Part shown: positions 48,425 through 56,772 of the stretch, piece after piece | How the letters are laid out: each line of letters starts with the position of its first letter | Position numbering within the stretch: the first letter of the stretch is position 1 | NCBI RefSeq assembly: GCF_010092445.1 | Contig: NZ_CP048031.1 | Coordinates: forward strand, 496,001 to 560,000 | Length of the DNA: 64,000 nt | Reading direction: 5' to 3' | DNA from: Shewanella sp. Arc9-LZ | Lineage (GTDB): Bacteria; Pseudomonadota; Gammaproteobacteria; Enterobacterales; Shewanellaceae | The notes under the pieces: generated by a model | The model's input: the letters and a program-made list of their open reading frames with translations, nothing else | Database searches by the model: none | What the model was told of the DNA's origin: nothing | Translations under genes and position numbers: made by a program

Positions 48425-49324
48425 ATGAAGCCAACTGACTGGCAAGCGATATTTAGCCAACATTTGTCTTCAGAAAGACAGCTCTCTGCTTATACCGTAC
48501 GCAACTACCTGTTTGAATTACGTCGTGTCGAAGACATGTTAGCTGAATCAACTCAGCTGATTGACGTTAGCCGTGATCAGCTGCAAGCAGTACTGGCTAC
48601 ATTACACCGTAAAGGGCTGAGTCCCCGTTCATTATCTTTGTGTTTATCTGCCTTAAAACAATTTTTTGATTTTTTGCTGCGCGAAGATGCTGTCACCGTA
48701 AACCCGGCACAGACGTTAAGCGCACCTAAACAAAATAAACCCTTACCGAAAAATATGGATGTGGATGCTGTCAGCCATTTATTGTCCATAGAAGGTGATG
48801 ATCCTTTGAGCTTGCGTGATAAAGCCATTATGGAATTATTTTATTCAAGTGGCTTACGTTTAGCGGAGTTAGCCAGCTTAGATTGCGTTGACATTAAGTT
48901 TGATCAAAGCGAAGTTAAAGTGATGGGTAAGGGCAGTAAACAGCGTGTTGTGCCCATTGGCCAAGTGGCATTAACCGCGATCAAAACGTGGTTGGATTGC
49001 CGTAACCAGTTACCTTGTGCAGAAGCTGGTGATGCGTTATTTGTTAGCAGCCAAGGTAAACGATTGTCACATCGCAGTATTCAAGCGCGCATGGCTAAGT
49101 GGGGCCAAGAACAGGCCATGGCGGTAAAAGTTCACCCACATAAGTTGCGTCATTCGTTTGCAACCCATATGCTTGAATCAAGCCAAGATTTACGTGCAGT
49201 ACAAGAATTACTTGGTCATGCGAACTTATCGACTACACAAATTTACACCAGTTTAGATTTTCAACACCTTGCTAAAGTGTACGATAACGCGCATCCAAGA
49301 GCGAAAAAAGACAGGGGGAAATAA
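48425..49324 (+). CDS. xerC: XerC site-specific tyrosine recombinase
   Basis: A 299-residue recombinase that with XerD resolves chromosome dimers at dif. The catalytic set is present: Arg in [12 protein letters not shown] near 147, Lys in [10 protein letters not shown], HxLRH in [12 protein letters not shown] near 238-249, His in [14 protein letters not shown], with the Tyr nucleophile near 275. The start is ATG 48425, 8 bases after GGGAG; TTG 48422 just before it is not needed. It overlaps the next gene by one base. Confidence 0.96.
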   Translation: MKPTDWQAIFSQHLSSERQLSAYTVRNYLFELRRVEDMLAESTQLIDVSRDQLQAVLATLHRKGLSPRSLSLCLSALKQFFDFLLREDAVTVNPAQTLSAPKQNKPLPKNMDVDAVSHLLSIEGDDPLSLRDKAIMELFYSSGLRLAELASLDCVDIKFDQSEVKVMGKGSKQRVVPIGQVALTAIKTWLDCRNQLPCAEAGDALFVSSQGKRLSHRSIQARMAKWGQEQAMAVKVHPHKLRHSFATHMLESSQDLRAVQELLGHANLSTTQIYTSLDFQHLAKVYDNAHPRAKKDRGK

Positions 49325-50064
49325 TGACTTTGCAATTGCCTAAAGCTTCGATGATTCAATATCAGCGCCTACAACCTTTTAGCGCGATTAGTTTTGATTT
49401 AGACGATACACTTTACAATAATCTTCCTTATGTAATACATGCCAGTGAGCAGCTGTTCTCGTTAATTAATCAAGCCTATCCTGCCACCACTGCATGGGAT
49501 ACCGCTCAATGGCAGCAACTCAAACATGAACTGTTCAAACTACACCCAGAGTTAGCTCATGATACCAGTGCAGCACGCTATGCCATGTTGCATCAAGGTC
49601 TTTTGCACTTTGGTTATAGTGAGACTGAAGCCAGCCAAGGTGCACAAGATGGCATGACATGTTTTCATCATCATCGCAGTGATTTTACTATTGATGATAA
49701 CGTGCTGGGATTACTAGAACGCCTAAGCCAACGGTACCGACTAATCGGCATCACTAATGGTAATGTCGACACCCAGCGCATTGGGTTAGGTAAGGTGATG
49801 CAGTTTGTGCTACATCCTGGCCATGGGGTTAAAATGAAACCTGCCGCCGACATGTTTAGCCTTGCTTGTCGTCAATTAGATATTAAGCCGTCGGCGTTAT
49901 TGCATGTGGGCGATCATCCGTTGTCTGATATCGCTGGAGCGAAAATGGCGGGGTGTCAAAGTGTGTGGCTAAACCCCTGTATGCAGCAACGGCATAAAAA
50001 GGCGCAACCGGTATTACCGCATATCGAGATTAACCAATTGGATTTACTGCTTCAGTTGCTTTAG
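49324..50064 (+). CDS. yigB: HAD-family phosphatase YigB
   Basis: A 246-residue HAD hydrolase. Motif I SFDLDDTLYNN is near residue 22 (nucleophile and acid/base Asp), motif II GITNGN near 140, Lys in GVKMKPAADMF near 170, and motif IV HVGDHPLSDIAGAK near 190. E. coli YigB acts on FMN and on the riboflavin precursor phosphate, and the same position downstream of xerC supports orthology. Its 3' end overlaps the convergent gene by 21 bases. Confidence 0.9.
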   Translation: MTLQLPKASMIQYQRLQPFSAISFDLDDTLYNNLPYVIHASEQLFSLINQAYPATTAWDTAQWQQLKHELFKLHPELAHDTSAARYAMLHQGLLHFGYSETEASQGAQDGMTCFHHHRSDFTIDDNVLGLLERLSQRYRLIGITNGNVDTQRIGLGKVMQFVLHPGHGVKMKPAADMFSLACRQLDIKPSALLHVGDHPLSDIAGAKMAGCQSVWLNPCMQQRHKKAQPVLPHIEINQLDLLLQLL

Positions 50065-50559
50065 CTTGAGATCGATTCCGGCTTTTAGGCTCATTTGTTC
50101 AACTTGCTCACGGCTAGCATGCATATCGGCATCGCCAACTCGAAAATAGGTACCACTGTAAGGATCGGTGCCAACATAAATAGGTCGGAGTTTTACATCC
50201 ACGCAGGGCACATGAATTCTGATCAGCTTTTTAGCCATAATTTCGATTATTTGTACGTCGGTAGGCGCTAAAATATTGTGACTGATTTTTTTCGGGTCAT
50301 GTAAAATGGCCCAAACTTCACTGAGCATTGGCATCGGATTAATAATGCCCTCAATCGTAAACTCACCTTGCTGTTCTTTTACCCCTAAAATAATTTCCCC
50401 GCCTAAGGTGTTGGCAAAAGCACTATAGCTTTCCCACATGCCTTCGGGCAACATTCCATTACCATCTCTTCCACCTGCTAACTTAAATTCAACTTGGGCA
50501 GATTCATGTAAGTTTGCTATGTCGTCTAGGGCAAAGGTTGGGTAATGATGAGGTGACAT
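50044..50559 (-). CDS. AlbA_2/Schlafen-like putative DNA-binding protein
   Basis: A 171-residue protein that is almost only an AlbA_2 (AAA_4) domain: ESAQVEFKLAGGRDGNGMLPE near 18-38, YSAFANTLGGEIILGVKE near 45-62, and RPIYVGTDPYSGTYFRVGDADM near 127-148. Most proteins with this domain carry a further C-terminal helicase or transcription-factor-like part, which is absent here. It probably binds nucleic acid; the function is unknown. Confidence 0.8.
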   Translation of the reverse strand: MSPHHYPTFALDDIANLHESAQVEFKLAGGRDGNGMLPEGMWESYSAFANTLGGEIILGVKEQQGEFTIEGIINPMPMLSEVWAILHDPKKISHNILAPTDVQIIEIMAKKLIRIHVPCVDVKLRPIYVGTDPYSGTYFRVGDADMHASREQVEQMSLKAGIDLKLKQLKQ

Positions 50560-50679
50560 TTAGGCTCCATATTGAAGTACGGTAAACTCATTATGTACTG
50601 TATGAAGTTTCGCAAAAAAAAGGAAGCAAATCCGTAAGGATGATCTCGAAGTTGCTTCAAAATGGGGAACCTAGGAGGA

Positions 50680-51192
50680 TTATAGTGCTAAAGCTTTTGG
50701 GAATAATAAAGTGTTTTCAATCTCTATATGGATTTGCAAATCGGCATCAAATTCAGCCAAGGTGCGATAACACGCTTGCCACGTATGGCAAACACCTGCA
50801 GGTGGCGTGTAGTTATTGGTTAAGTTTCGAATGGTTTGCAACATGTGGTCTGCGTTATCGTGTTCATGCAACATCATGTTGATAGGATTACTAATATGAC
50901 CAAAGCATCCATCAACAGTTTTGCCTAAGCTGATCGATTTAATCGCCGGAAATAAAATGCGTTCTTCTTTCATTAAATGCGGCATTAATTCGGCAATTAA
51001 CTCATTAACCGCATGTGCCAGAGGCTTTATTTCGCTGTGATCATCACCATGTGCGCGAACCATTTTATCTGTGTATTCCACTAATAATGGGGCGGTTTCA
51101 CGAATGTATTGATGATGCGTCGCTTCAATATGATCTATCAAATCAATTAATGATAAGTGCTGTAATGCGGGTGCTGCTTGTTCGGTTAACAT
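50680..51192 (-). CDS. Hemerythrin-domain protein, RIC/YtfE-like without its N-terminal domain
   Basis: A 170-residue (from ATG 51192) di-iron four-helix protein. Candidate ligands are in THHQYIRE near 25, MVRAHGDDHSE near 47, LMPHLMKEERILFPAI near 68-83, LMLHEHDNA near 107 and IHIEIENTLLFPKA at the end; the paired HxxxE arrangement fits YtfE/ScdA/DnrN proteins, which act on nitrosylated iron. The usual roughly 60-residue ScdA_N domain with its Cys-Cys is missing. GTG 51213 is an alternative start, but GGAA sits 6 bases before ATG 51192. The upstream NsrR-like site supports a role in nitric oxide stress. Confidence 0.82.
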   Translation of the reverse strand: MLTEQAAPALQHLSLIDLIDHIEATHHQYIRETAPLLVEYTDKMVRAHGDDHSEIKPLAHAVNELIAELMPHLMKEERILFPAIKSISLGKTVDGCFGHISNPINMMLHEHDNADHMLQTIRNLTNNYTPPAGVCHTWQACYRTLAEFDADLQIHIEIENTLLFPKALAL

Positions 51193-51217
51193 GGCAATTC
51201 CAAAGGTGCACACAATT

Positions 51218-51240
51218 TACATGTATTTTATGTGCATCTT
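51218..51240. promoter_or_regulatory. Probable NsrR operator
   Basis: An 11-1-11 inverted repeat. On the minus strand the left half is AAGATGCACAT and the right half, reversed, is TACATGTATTT. Each half agrees with the AAGATGYATTT NsrR half-site at 9 of 11 positions. It lies 26 bases before the hemerythrin ATG. NsrR is the nitric-oxide-sensing repressor of ytfE/dnrN genes. Confidence 0.65.
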
Positions 51241-51307
51241 TAACAATGCTCAATTTATTCACCACTAATCTGTTAGCTAACTCACACATTAATTGAAAAT
51301 TGATACG

Positions 51308-52600
51308 TTATTGAGTACAAGACTCGCCTTGCGCCAAAGTGCTTAGCAGTACTTTTGAACTGACTTTTTGTTGCTGTAGCATACCGCCGACTCTTAATAA
51401 GCTACCTTGCCAACACACTAACCCTCGGTGATCCATGCTTGGCTGCGATAGTGTCTGCAGTGTGAGCCATTGCTTAGTAGCTAGGTCGAATCGATAACCA
51501 TAGGCGTTTGGTTCGCTAGGTTCACCGTTATAACCAATACCTGAATAGTTGTACGGATTATCACTTCCGCCTAAAAATACAATTTGGCCACCAGTTGTTG
51601 TTTTAATCCCGGTAGCTGCCATGCGGTAATGTGCAGTAGCAGCTGCGTTTGGTTTGGCTGTGTTTGATTCAGCTGTGTTTGCTATTGATGGGCTGACGTT
51701 TGATTCAGTTATTGTAGATTTACTTACGTTGATATTAGCCGCGACAGAGTAATGCGGCAGTAATTGCCAATCAATTCGCAAATGATTATCTGGATTGACC
51801 TCACCATACAAACACACGGGTGATGCTTGGTAACTGCGGCGCGCGTTGATATTAGCTTGTACTTTTACGCCGTCGCATAACACCAGCTGATGGCCTACCA
51901 TTCCTACTGCTTGACCAAATACAGCCGGTGCTGGTATTGGGCTCGCTTGAGCCCAAGTGTTGGTCTGGGTGTCATACACTTGGACTAAATTGACGTTGCC
52001 GTCGTTGTGCCAGCCGCCAAATAAATAGATGTAACGCTGTTGATATGCTACTGCAGTGGTGTCATCAACAGCCACTGGCATGTCGGCAATACGAGTATAT
52101 TGATTGGTCTTAATCGAGTATTGGTAATTATCAATTGTGCTAATTTCGTCATGATTGTCGGCCACGGTATAACCGCCAAACACATACGCCTTATCGTTAA
52201 TGCCAATCGCAATCGATGCCAGCCTGCCCGCTAAAGGCGCAATATGAGGTACCGGCTTAATAGTTTGCCATTGGGCATTAGGGGTGTTTAAATTTAGTGC
52301 CCATGCCTTGTTATGTACAGCTTGATAATCTTTAGCTTTACCTAGCCCCATAAAGCTCAACAAGTAAGTGTGTTTATCGCTTTGCACCAACGCTATTGCG
52401 TTGTTGGTTACCGCTTGTGGCAATGGTGTTATATCGGTTGCTGCTGCATAAGCTGGTGTAGCAACAACTATTAATCCTATTAATGATCCTGCTAACCTAC
52501 CCAATGTTGAGTTAATCATAGCGATATTGTGGTTAGTCGATTTTGGTCGTTTAACGGAGATACGAATGCGCAAAGAGAGTTGCTCGATTAGGCGAGACAT
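51308..52600 (-). CDS. Kelch-repeat secreted protein (NanM-like)
   Basis: A 430-residue protein. A long basic start precedes an export signal (about residues 36-53, LAGSLIGLIVVATPAYA). At least five Kelch blades follow, for example KAYVFGGYTVADNHDE near 142, RYIYLFGGWHNDG near 193, GQIVFLGGSDNPYN near 336 and GSLLRVGGM near 408. The fold is a beta-propeller, like the sialic acid mutarotase NanM, but no nan genes are nearby. A Ser/Asn/Thr/Ala-rich insert (about 285-320) interrupts the propeller. It follows the lipoprotein by 53 bases and may belong to the sigma-factor operon. Confidence 0.75.
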   Translation of the reverse strand: MSRLIEQLSLRIRISVKRPKSTNHNIAMINSTLGRLAGSLIGLIVVATPAYAAATDITPLPQAVTNNAIALVQSDKHTYLLSFMGLGKAKDYQAVHNKAWALNLNTPNAQWQTIKPVPHIAPLAGRLASIAIGINDKAYVFGGYTVADNHDEISTIDNYQYSIKTNQYTRIADMPVAVDDTTAVAYQQRYIYLFGGWHNDGNVNLVQVYDTQTNTWAQASPIPAPAVFGQAVGMVGHQLVLCDGVKVQANINARRSYQASPVCLYGEVNPDNHLRIDWQLLPHYSVAANINVSKSTITESNVSPSIANTAESNTAKPNAAATAHYRMAATGIKTTTGGQIVFLGGSDNPYNYSGIGYNGEPSEPNAYGYRFDLATKQWLTLQTLSQPSMDHRGLVCWQGSLLRVGGMLQQQKVSSKVLLSTLAQGESCTQ

Positions 52601-52653
52601 TGTGTGTGAAATCCTTTATGTGCTTTATGGATAGCAATAGAGTGTAAACCAAT

Positions 52654-52983
52654 TTATGGTTTTACTCCTGTGCCCATGCGTATTTCGATGACCTTTTCAA
52701 CGCGCGATGGCGTGGTTATTAGCCCGCTTTGTTCGACAATAATAAACCAATCGTAACCTTGTTGCTCAGTTAACATTGATGCTTGTGTTAATGCGTAAGC
52801 ATCGATATTGGTTTTATTTTTACTGATAATATTGAGCATAAAATAATTGTCAGTTATTTTATGCTCAATATAGCGATAGCCATCTGCTTGAGTATATTTG
52901 ACTCTAGGTGTTGTATTTACACAACCGCCCACTAGCGTAACGAGTAATACCGCGACAATGGCGCCAAGTTTATACATGTCCAT
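52654..52983 (-). CDS. Small lipoprotein, CC0125/CC1285-like
   Basis: A 109-residue lipoprotein: signal ending in LVGGC (Cys21), then YTQADGYRYIEHKITDNYFML, a run TQASMLTEQQGYDWFIIVE where Ala/Leu helix leads into G-Y-D-W-F, and a basic end. This fits the CC0125/CC1285 lipoprotein family of unknown role. It starts 28 bases after the anti-sigma gene and is likely co-transcribed. Confidence 0.75.
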   Translation of the reverse strand: MDMYKLGAIVAVLLVTLVGGCVNTTPRVKYTQADGYRYIEHKITDNYFMLNIISKNKTNIDAYALTQASMLTEQQGYDWFIIVEQSGLITTPSRVEKVIEIRMGTGVKP

Positions 52984-53011
52984 AACCTTTTAGGTAAAAA
53001 TTCATAGCGAA

Positions 53012-53758
53012 TTAGTCTGTTAACTTGCTAAGTATTTGCTGTTCTTGTGCTGTTGTTAATGGCGCGCCAACCATAATATTGTCGAGTAAGCTATCAAGTG
53101 CAGAACCGCCGCTAGCCGTTTGGTATTCAGCTTGCTGATCTTGGCTAATAGTATATTCAATATTAGCGACTTGTTGCCATTGCCCCTGCTGCTGACAGGC
53201 AATATTTTCGCTACGCAGGCTTAGGTCTTGCAAACCATACTGGCGACAAAAATCTCCCTGTTGATTATAAAAACTGAGTTGAATAGACATGATGCTGTCA
53301 TCATCTAACAATGCAATAACACCGCTTGGCAAATGCGTTAGTTGTTCTGTTATGGTTGGGTCTATGCCTGCCGTTGTGGTATTGGTCTGTAGTGGCGTGT
53401 CTAGTTGATACACGCCATAACCCGCTATTAGCGCGATAACCGCAACTGCTGCAGCATATTGTTGCACCTGTTGCTGTGCTTGGCGCCACCAAGGAAAGGC
53501 TACAATGTTACTCTCTGTAGCGCTAGGCTCTTCAAACGGTGCACTAGGCGTTTCAAGTAGTGTGCTAATGGCTTTTGGAACGGGCTGTTGGTCAATGGCT
53601 TGATAGAATGTTTGTACCATAGGATCAACCATTGCCAGTTCTGCTAAACGTTCGGCAACCGCTTCATTATCGGCAATCGCTTGCCTGACTTGCTCCATGT
53701 CTTGCTCTGGTAGTTCTGCATCTAAAAAGGCTGATAAGGTTTCATCGCTGAGGTTCAT
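53012..53758 (-). CDS. Anti-sigma factor
   Basis: A 248-residue single-pass membrane protein. The N-terminal anti-sigma domain reads LSDETLSAFLDAELPEQDMEQV (residues 3-24, key L-S-A-F-x-D-x-E), without the zinc-binding His-Cys-Cys motif. A TM helix lies at about 107-125 (AAAVAVIALIAGYGVYQL), and the periplasmic part is Gln-rich. It overlaps the sigma-factor gene by four bases, so it is expected to hold that factor inactive until an envelope signal comes. Confidence 0.88.
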   Translation of the reverse strand: MNLSDETLSAFLDAELPEQDMEQVRQAIADNEAVAERLAELAMVDPMVQTFYQAIDQQPVPKAISTLLETPSAPFEEPSATESNIVAFPWWRQAQQQVQQYAAAVAVIALIAGYGVYQLDTPLQTNTTTAGIDPTITEQLTHLPSGVIALLDDDSIMSIQLSFYNQQGDFCRQYGLQDLSLRSENIACQQQGQWQQVANIEYTISQDQQAEYQTASGGSALDSLLDNIMVGAPLTTAQEQQILSKLTD

Positions 53759-54243
53759 GCCATGCTCCCGTTAGGTTGTTTAAAAAAGCTGACCATGTTG
53801 GATCGAGCTCTTGCTAGGCGGCTCATGATTGTTCCTGTTGGAATGGCGAGTATCTCAGCCGCTTCGCTGTAGCTCATGCCTTGTACAGCAATTAACGATA
53901 ATACTTCACGCTGATCATCAGACAAATTGTTCATCGCGCTATTCACCTCACCTAAGGTGATATCGTTAATGATGTCCGCTTCACCGTCGGTGTAATTTTC
54001 TGCCTGCAGTTCTGGTTTACTGGTGGCTAAGGTGCGTACTTTTTGTGAGCGATAATCATCAATCCATTGATTTCGACATATCTTAAAGGCCCATTTAGCT
54101 AACAGAACATCTTCCGGTGGCGGCGATTTAAGTATCCGTAATAAGGTATTTTGCACCAAGTCATCGGCATCATGCATTGAGCCCGTTAATGAGTAGGCAA
54201 AGCGTCTTAATGCTGGTAGTAGTAGGATTAATTCGGGTTTCAT
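53755..54243 (-). CDS. ECF-type RNA polymerase sigma factor
   Basis: A 162-residue sigma factor. Region 2 reads LLPALRRFAYSLTGSMHDADDLVQNTLLRIL (near 6-36; D-A-D-D-L-V-Q signature), followed by WAFKICRNQWIDDYRSQ near 51-67. Region 4 reads LSDDQREVLSLIAVQGMSYSEAAEIL...GTIMSRLARAR near 105-145. ATG 54243 is the start: the longer frame from TTG 54282 begins inside the predicted promoter. GAGGAG lies 12 bases upstream. It is autoregulated by sequence prediction (promoter at 54269-54298). Confidence 0.92.
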   Translation of the reverse strand: MKPELILLLPALRRFAYSLTGSMHDADDLVQNTLLRILKSPPPEDVLLAKWAFKICRNQWIDDYRSQKVRTLATSKPELQAENYTDGEADIINDITLGEVNSAMNNLSDDQREVLSLIAVQGMSYSEAAEILAIPTGTIMSRLARARSNMVSFFKQPNGSMA

Positions 54244-54268
54244 ATTTAGGGTATACTCCTCTTTACCC

Positions 54269-54298
54269 TGATAACGGTTCAATGGGCAAAGTTATTCC
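54269..54298 (-). promoter_or_regulatory. ECF promoter of the sigma/anti-sigma operon
   Basis: On the minus strand, GGAATA (54298-54293), 16 bases, then CGTTATCA (54276-54269). This is the same pair of elements with the same spacing as at 57698-57727. GGAAT with CGTT is a common ECF promoter form. The start of transcription would be about 20 bases before ATG 54243. Confidence 0.7.
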
Positions 54299-54307
54299 AA
54301 CATGGAG

Positions 54308-54334
54308 GGAATTTTTTTTGTTGTCAGACGTTTT
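54308..54334 (+). promoter_or_regulatory. ECF-like promoter of the subtilase gene
   Basis: GGAATT (54308-54313), 15 bases, then CGTTTT (54329-54334). It is a variant of the motif on the opposite strand, with a spacer one base shorter. Its -35 box lies 9 bases from that of the divergent sigma operon. Transcription would start about 25-30 bases before ATG 54370. Confidence 0.5.
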
Positions 54335-54369
54335 TATCTTACACACTATTAGCGCAGGTAGATAAATCA

Positions 54370-55812
54370 ATGAGAACAATGACAGCATATTCACTCGCAT
54401 TACTGAGTTTAACCCTCATACCTTTAGTGTCTTACGGGCAATTATTGTCTGTGCCAGCACTTCCTGCTGCAGTGATAGATAAACTCGATCAAAGCGTAAG
54501 CCGAAGCGCCGAGCGCTTACAAGCACTGAAGCAACAACGTTTGCTGGAGCAGCAATTACAGCAAACATTAGCGCTAAAGGCGACATTGTTAGACCCCTTA
54601 TTACAGTTGCCTGCTGTAGTGCCTGTGCTAAATAGCGCAGGTCAGCCTGTATGGAACGATATTGAAGTTGAACATGGTTTACGCGCCGTTGAGCGTGAAT
54701 GGCTATTGTTAATATCCATAGCACAATGGCAACAGCTGTTAACGACGATTCCTGAGCTGGAAATGTATGTGCAAAGCCGCACTGAACTGGCAATGTTAGG
54801 CTTACAGTTGGTTAAAATACAAGTACCGATCGAGCTTGATAGCGTAGATGCATTACGCAATACCTTACCTACACTACTGGCACCTTATTTAAGCCGAAAT
54901 TATATATACCAGTCGCAAGCGGCTAATCAAGCAAGCACAGTTACGGATGCGCAGGCGAGTACTGAAACTGCTATCCAAGCAGACAGAGCGACAACGGATC
55001 AGATAACGGCAGTGCAGCAAGTGGTTTCAAGTGAAACGACAGCGATGTGTGATAGACCGATAAGATTAGGCATGATAGATACCGCGATTGTGCCCCGGCA
55101 TAAAGCGCTGCATATAGCCGAAGATCGCTTAGTATTGATCCAACAAAATTTTCTTACTGATGACATCCCATCTTCATATAGTCACGGAACCGCAGTGGCA
55201 GGCGTATTAGCGGGTAACAATGATCAACTTAAGCCGTTGTTACCGTCATTAACCTTATACAGCGCAGGAGCCTTTTATGCCCAAAATGCGTATCAACAAG
55301 GGGCTACACTCGACAGTATCTTGCAGGCGTTAAATTGGTTAGTAGGTCAACAGGTGCGGGTGATCAATATGAGTTTGACTGGACCAGATAATCCAATATT
55401 ACATGAAGTTGTATCTCGTTTAGCTGAAACAAAGACCATTTTAGTGGCTGCAGCAGGTAACGGTGGGCCAGCCGCTAAGCCATTATATCCAGCTGCATAT
55501 TCAGACGTTATTGCCGTCACTGCGGTAGATAAACAGCTGGGATTATATCGTTGGGCTAATCAGGGGGATTACATTGATTTTGCGGCGCAAGGAGTAAAGG
55601 TGTTGACTACCCGAGCAGATGGAAGCGTGGGTATTGAAAGTGGCACTTCAATGGCCACGCCCGTTGTATCGGCCAAAGTGGCCTGTATGCTGACTGCAAC
55701 ACCAGAGCTGCTATTGGAGCAGGTGTTGCTGCAATTACAGCAGCAGGTGATTGATTTAGGCGCACCAGGTAAAGATCCACAATTTGGTTATGGGGTAGTA
55801 ACACGCCCTTAA
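54370..55812 (+). CDS. Exported subtilisin-like serine protease (S8 family)
   Basis: A 480-residue protein. The signal peptide (1-24) ends near SYGQ. Residues 25-225 are Leu/Gln-rich and partly coiled coil and could be a propeptide or binding domain. The S8 catalytic domain runs from 228 to 480, with Asp237 (RLGMIDTAI), His272 (SHGTAVAGVLAG), the oxyanion Asn in AAAGNGGPA near 361, and Ser427 (SGTSMATP). The active site is complete. It is divergent from the sigma operon and ends tail-to-tail with the barrel gene, overlapping it by four bases. The substrate is unknown; an envelope or surface protein is inferred from context. Confidence 0.9.
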   Translation: MRTMTAYSLALLSLTLIPLVSYGQLLSVPALPAAVIDKLDQSVSRSAERLQALKQQRLLEQQLQQTLALKATLLDPLLQLPAVVPVLNSAGQPVWNDIEVEHGLRAVEREWLLLISIAQWQQLLTTIPELEMYVQSRTELAMLGLQLVKIQVPIELDSVDALRNTLPTLLAPYLSRNYIYQSQAANQASTVTDAQASTETAIQADRATTDQITAVQQVVSSETTAMCDRPIRLGMIDTAIVPRHKALHIAEDRLVLIQQNFLTDDIPSSYSHGTAVAGVLAGNNDQLKPLLPSLTLYSAGAFYAQNAYQQGATLDSILQALNWLVGQQVRVINMSLTGPDNPILHEVVSRLAETKTILVAAAGNGGPAAKPLYPAAYSDVIAVTAVDKQLGLYRWANQGDYIDFAAQGVKVLTTRADGSVGIESGTSMATPVVSAKVACMLTATPELLLEQVLLQLQQQVIDLGAPGKDPQFGYGVVTRP

Positions 55813-56714
55813 AAACTGGCTTGTAACATCAGTCCTGCTCGTGTTTCATCATAATCCGCACTGGTCAAGATTGACTGATAGTCACCATATTCAACGGATG
55901 TCAGCAGCGCAAAAGTGGAATTAATATTTAACTCCCACTTAGCATCAATGTGTTGATGTATATCGTTACGTTTATTATCGTCAATGGCCAAAGCATAATC
56001 TCTTTGAGTTAATTTCATTCCTAGTTGAATTTTTTGTACAACGTGCCATAAATCAAATTGATTAGACAAGCGGATATTCATACTTTTAGCGCGATAGCTA
56101 AAGGCTTTATCAAGTGTATCTTCATCCTCATAAGTTGCGCCTAATGAGATAAAGCGTTGGCCCTGTTGAAAAAACCAAAATGAATCGATATTAGCACTTT
56201 TATTGCTAGCATCACGCGATTCAAACTGAGCAAAATCTTTGTCGGCATACACTACGCTGGGACGAATGAACCAGCTGTCGCTAAGATTATGCATGGCATA
56301 CACGCTAAATTGGTTGAGCGCTAAAAAATCGCTGCCATCTAAATCAGCTTGAGCCAGATAGACACTGCTGCCCAGTTTTAGATTATCAAAGGCATAGCTC
56401 ACATCGATAAAAGCCAGCTGTAAGCGACTGTCATAAGCACTGGCATTTCGATAGCGTTTGTCATTAATACTATAGCCACTGTCTAGGCGGAAATTGTCGC
56501 TAACTTGCCAAGCTGCATTGATTTCTCCCTCTAAAACCGTCGCCGTATCCGACTCACCACTGGCTTGTTCAAGTTCACTGATGTTGACGTTAGACTGGTA
56601 TTCCATACCTGCTTTTAGCTTACCGTTAACGGATAGGGTTTCTGCCGCTACTCCCATATGAGCGCAAGCCAGCAGAAATAATGTACAGGTAACGCGAGAG
56701 TGTAAAGTCATCAT
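55809..56714 (-). CDS. Predicted outer-membrane beta-barrel protein
   Basis: A 301-residue protein. Start ATG 56714 (or 56711), with AGGAG 5 bases before it; the frame runs further upstream into the preceding gene without need. The signal peptide ends near HMGVAA. The body has alternating amphipathic strands (LKAGMEYQSNVNI, FRLDSGYSIND, LQLAFIDVSYAF, WFIRPSVVYADKD, and so on) and the C-terminus ends GLMLQASF, a final Phe typical of BAM-assembled barrels. It loosely recalls the barrel of Slam/DUF560 proteins. It follows the Ala/Ser/Thr-rich gene by 58 bases. Function unknown. Confidence 0.75.
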   Translation of the reverse strand: MMTLHSRVTCTLFLLACAHMGVAAETLSVNGKLKAGMEYQSNVNISELEQASGESDTATVLEGEINAAWQVSDNFRLDSGYSINDKRYRNASAYDSRLQLAFIDVSYAFDNLKLGSSVYLAQADLDGSDFLALNQFSVYAMHNLSDSWFIRPSVVYADKDFAQFESRDASNKSANIDSFWFFQQGQRFISLGATYEDEDTLDKAFSYRAKSMNIRLSNQFDLWHVVQKIQLGMKLTQRDYALAIDDNKRNDIHQHIDAKWELNINSTFALLTSVEYGDYQSILTSADYDETRAGLMLQASF

Positions 56715-56738
56715 AAGGACTCCTAACAATAAAGATAG

Positions 56739-56756
56739 GCCGGCAGTATTGCCGGC
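56739..56756. other. Hairpin between the Ala/Ser/Thr-rich gene and the barrel gene
   Basis: GCCGGCA, GTAT, TGCCGGC: a perfect 7-bp stem with a four-base loop. On the minus strand only CTATCTTT follows, so it could be a leaky terminator or an mRNA-stabilising element that sets different levels of the two products. Confidence 0.6.
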
Positions 56757-56772
56757 ATATGGAGTATTCGAC

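Noticed and set aside
51630..51740. Short Ser/Asn/Thr/Ala-rich repeat-like stretch in the Kelch gene considered as a phase-variable tract.
   Set aside because: Repeats are imperfect and in frame, with no simple-sequence run that would slip.
54243..54282. Longer sigma-factor start at TTG 54282.
   Set aside because: This codon lies between the predicted -10 and -35 boxes of the gene's own promoter and has no ribosome-binding site.
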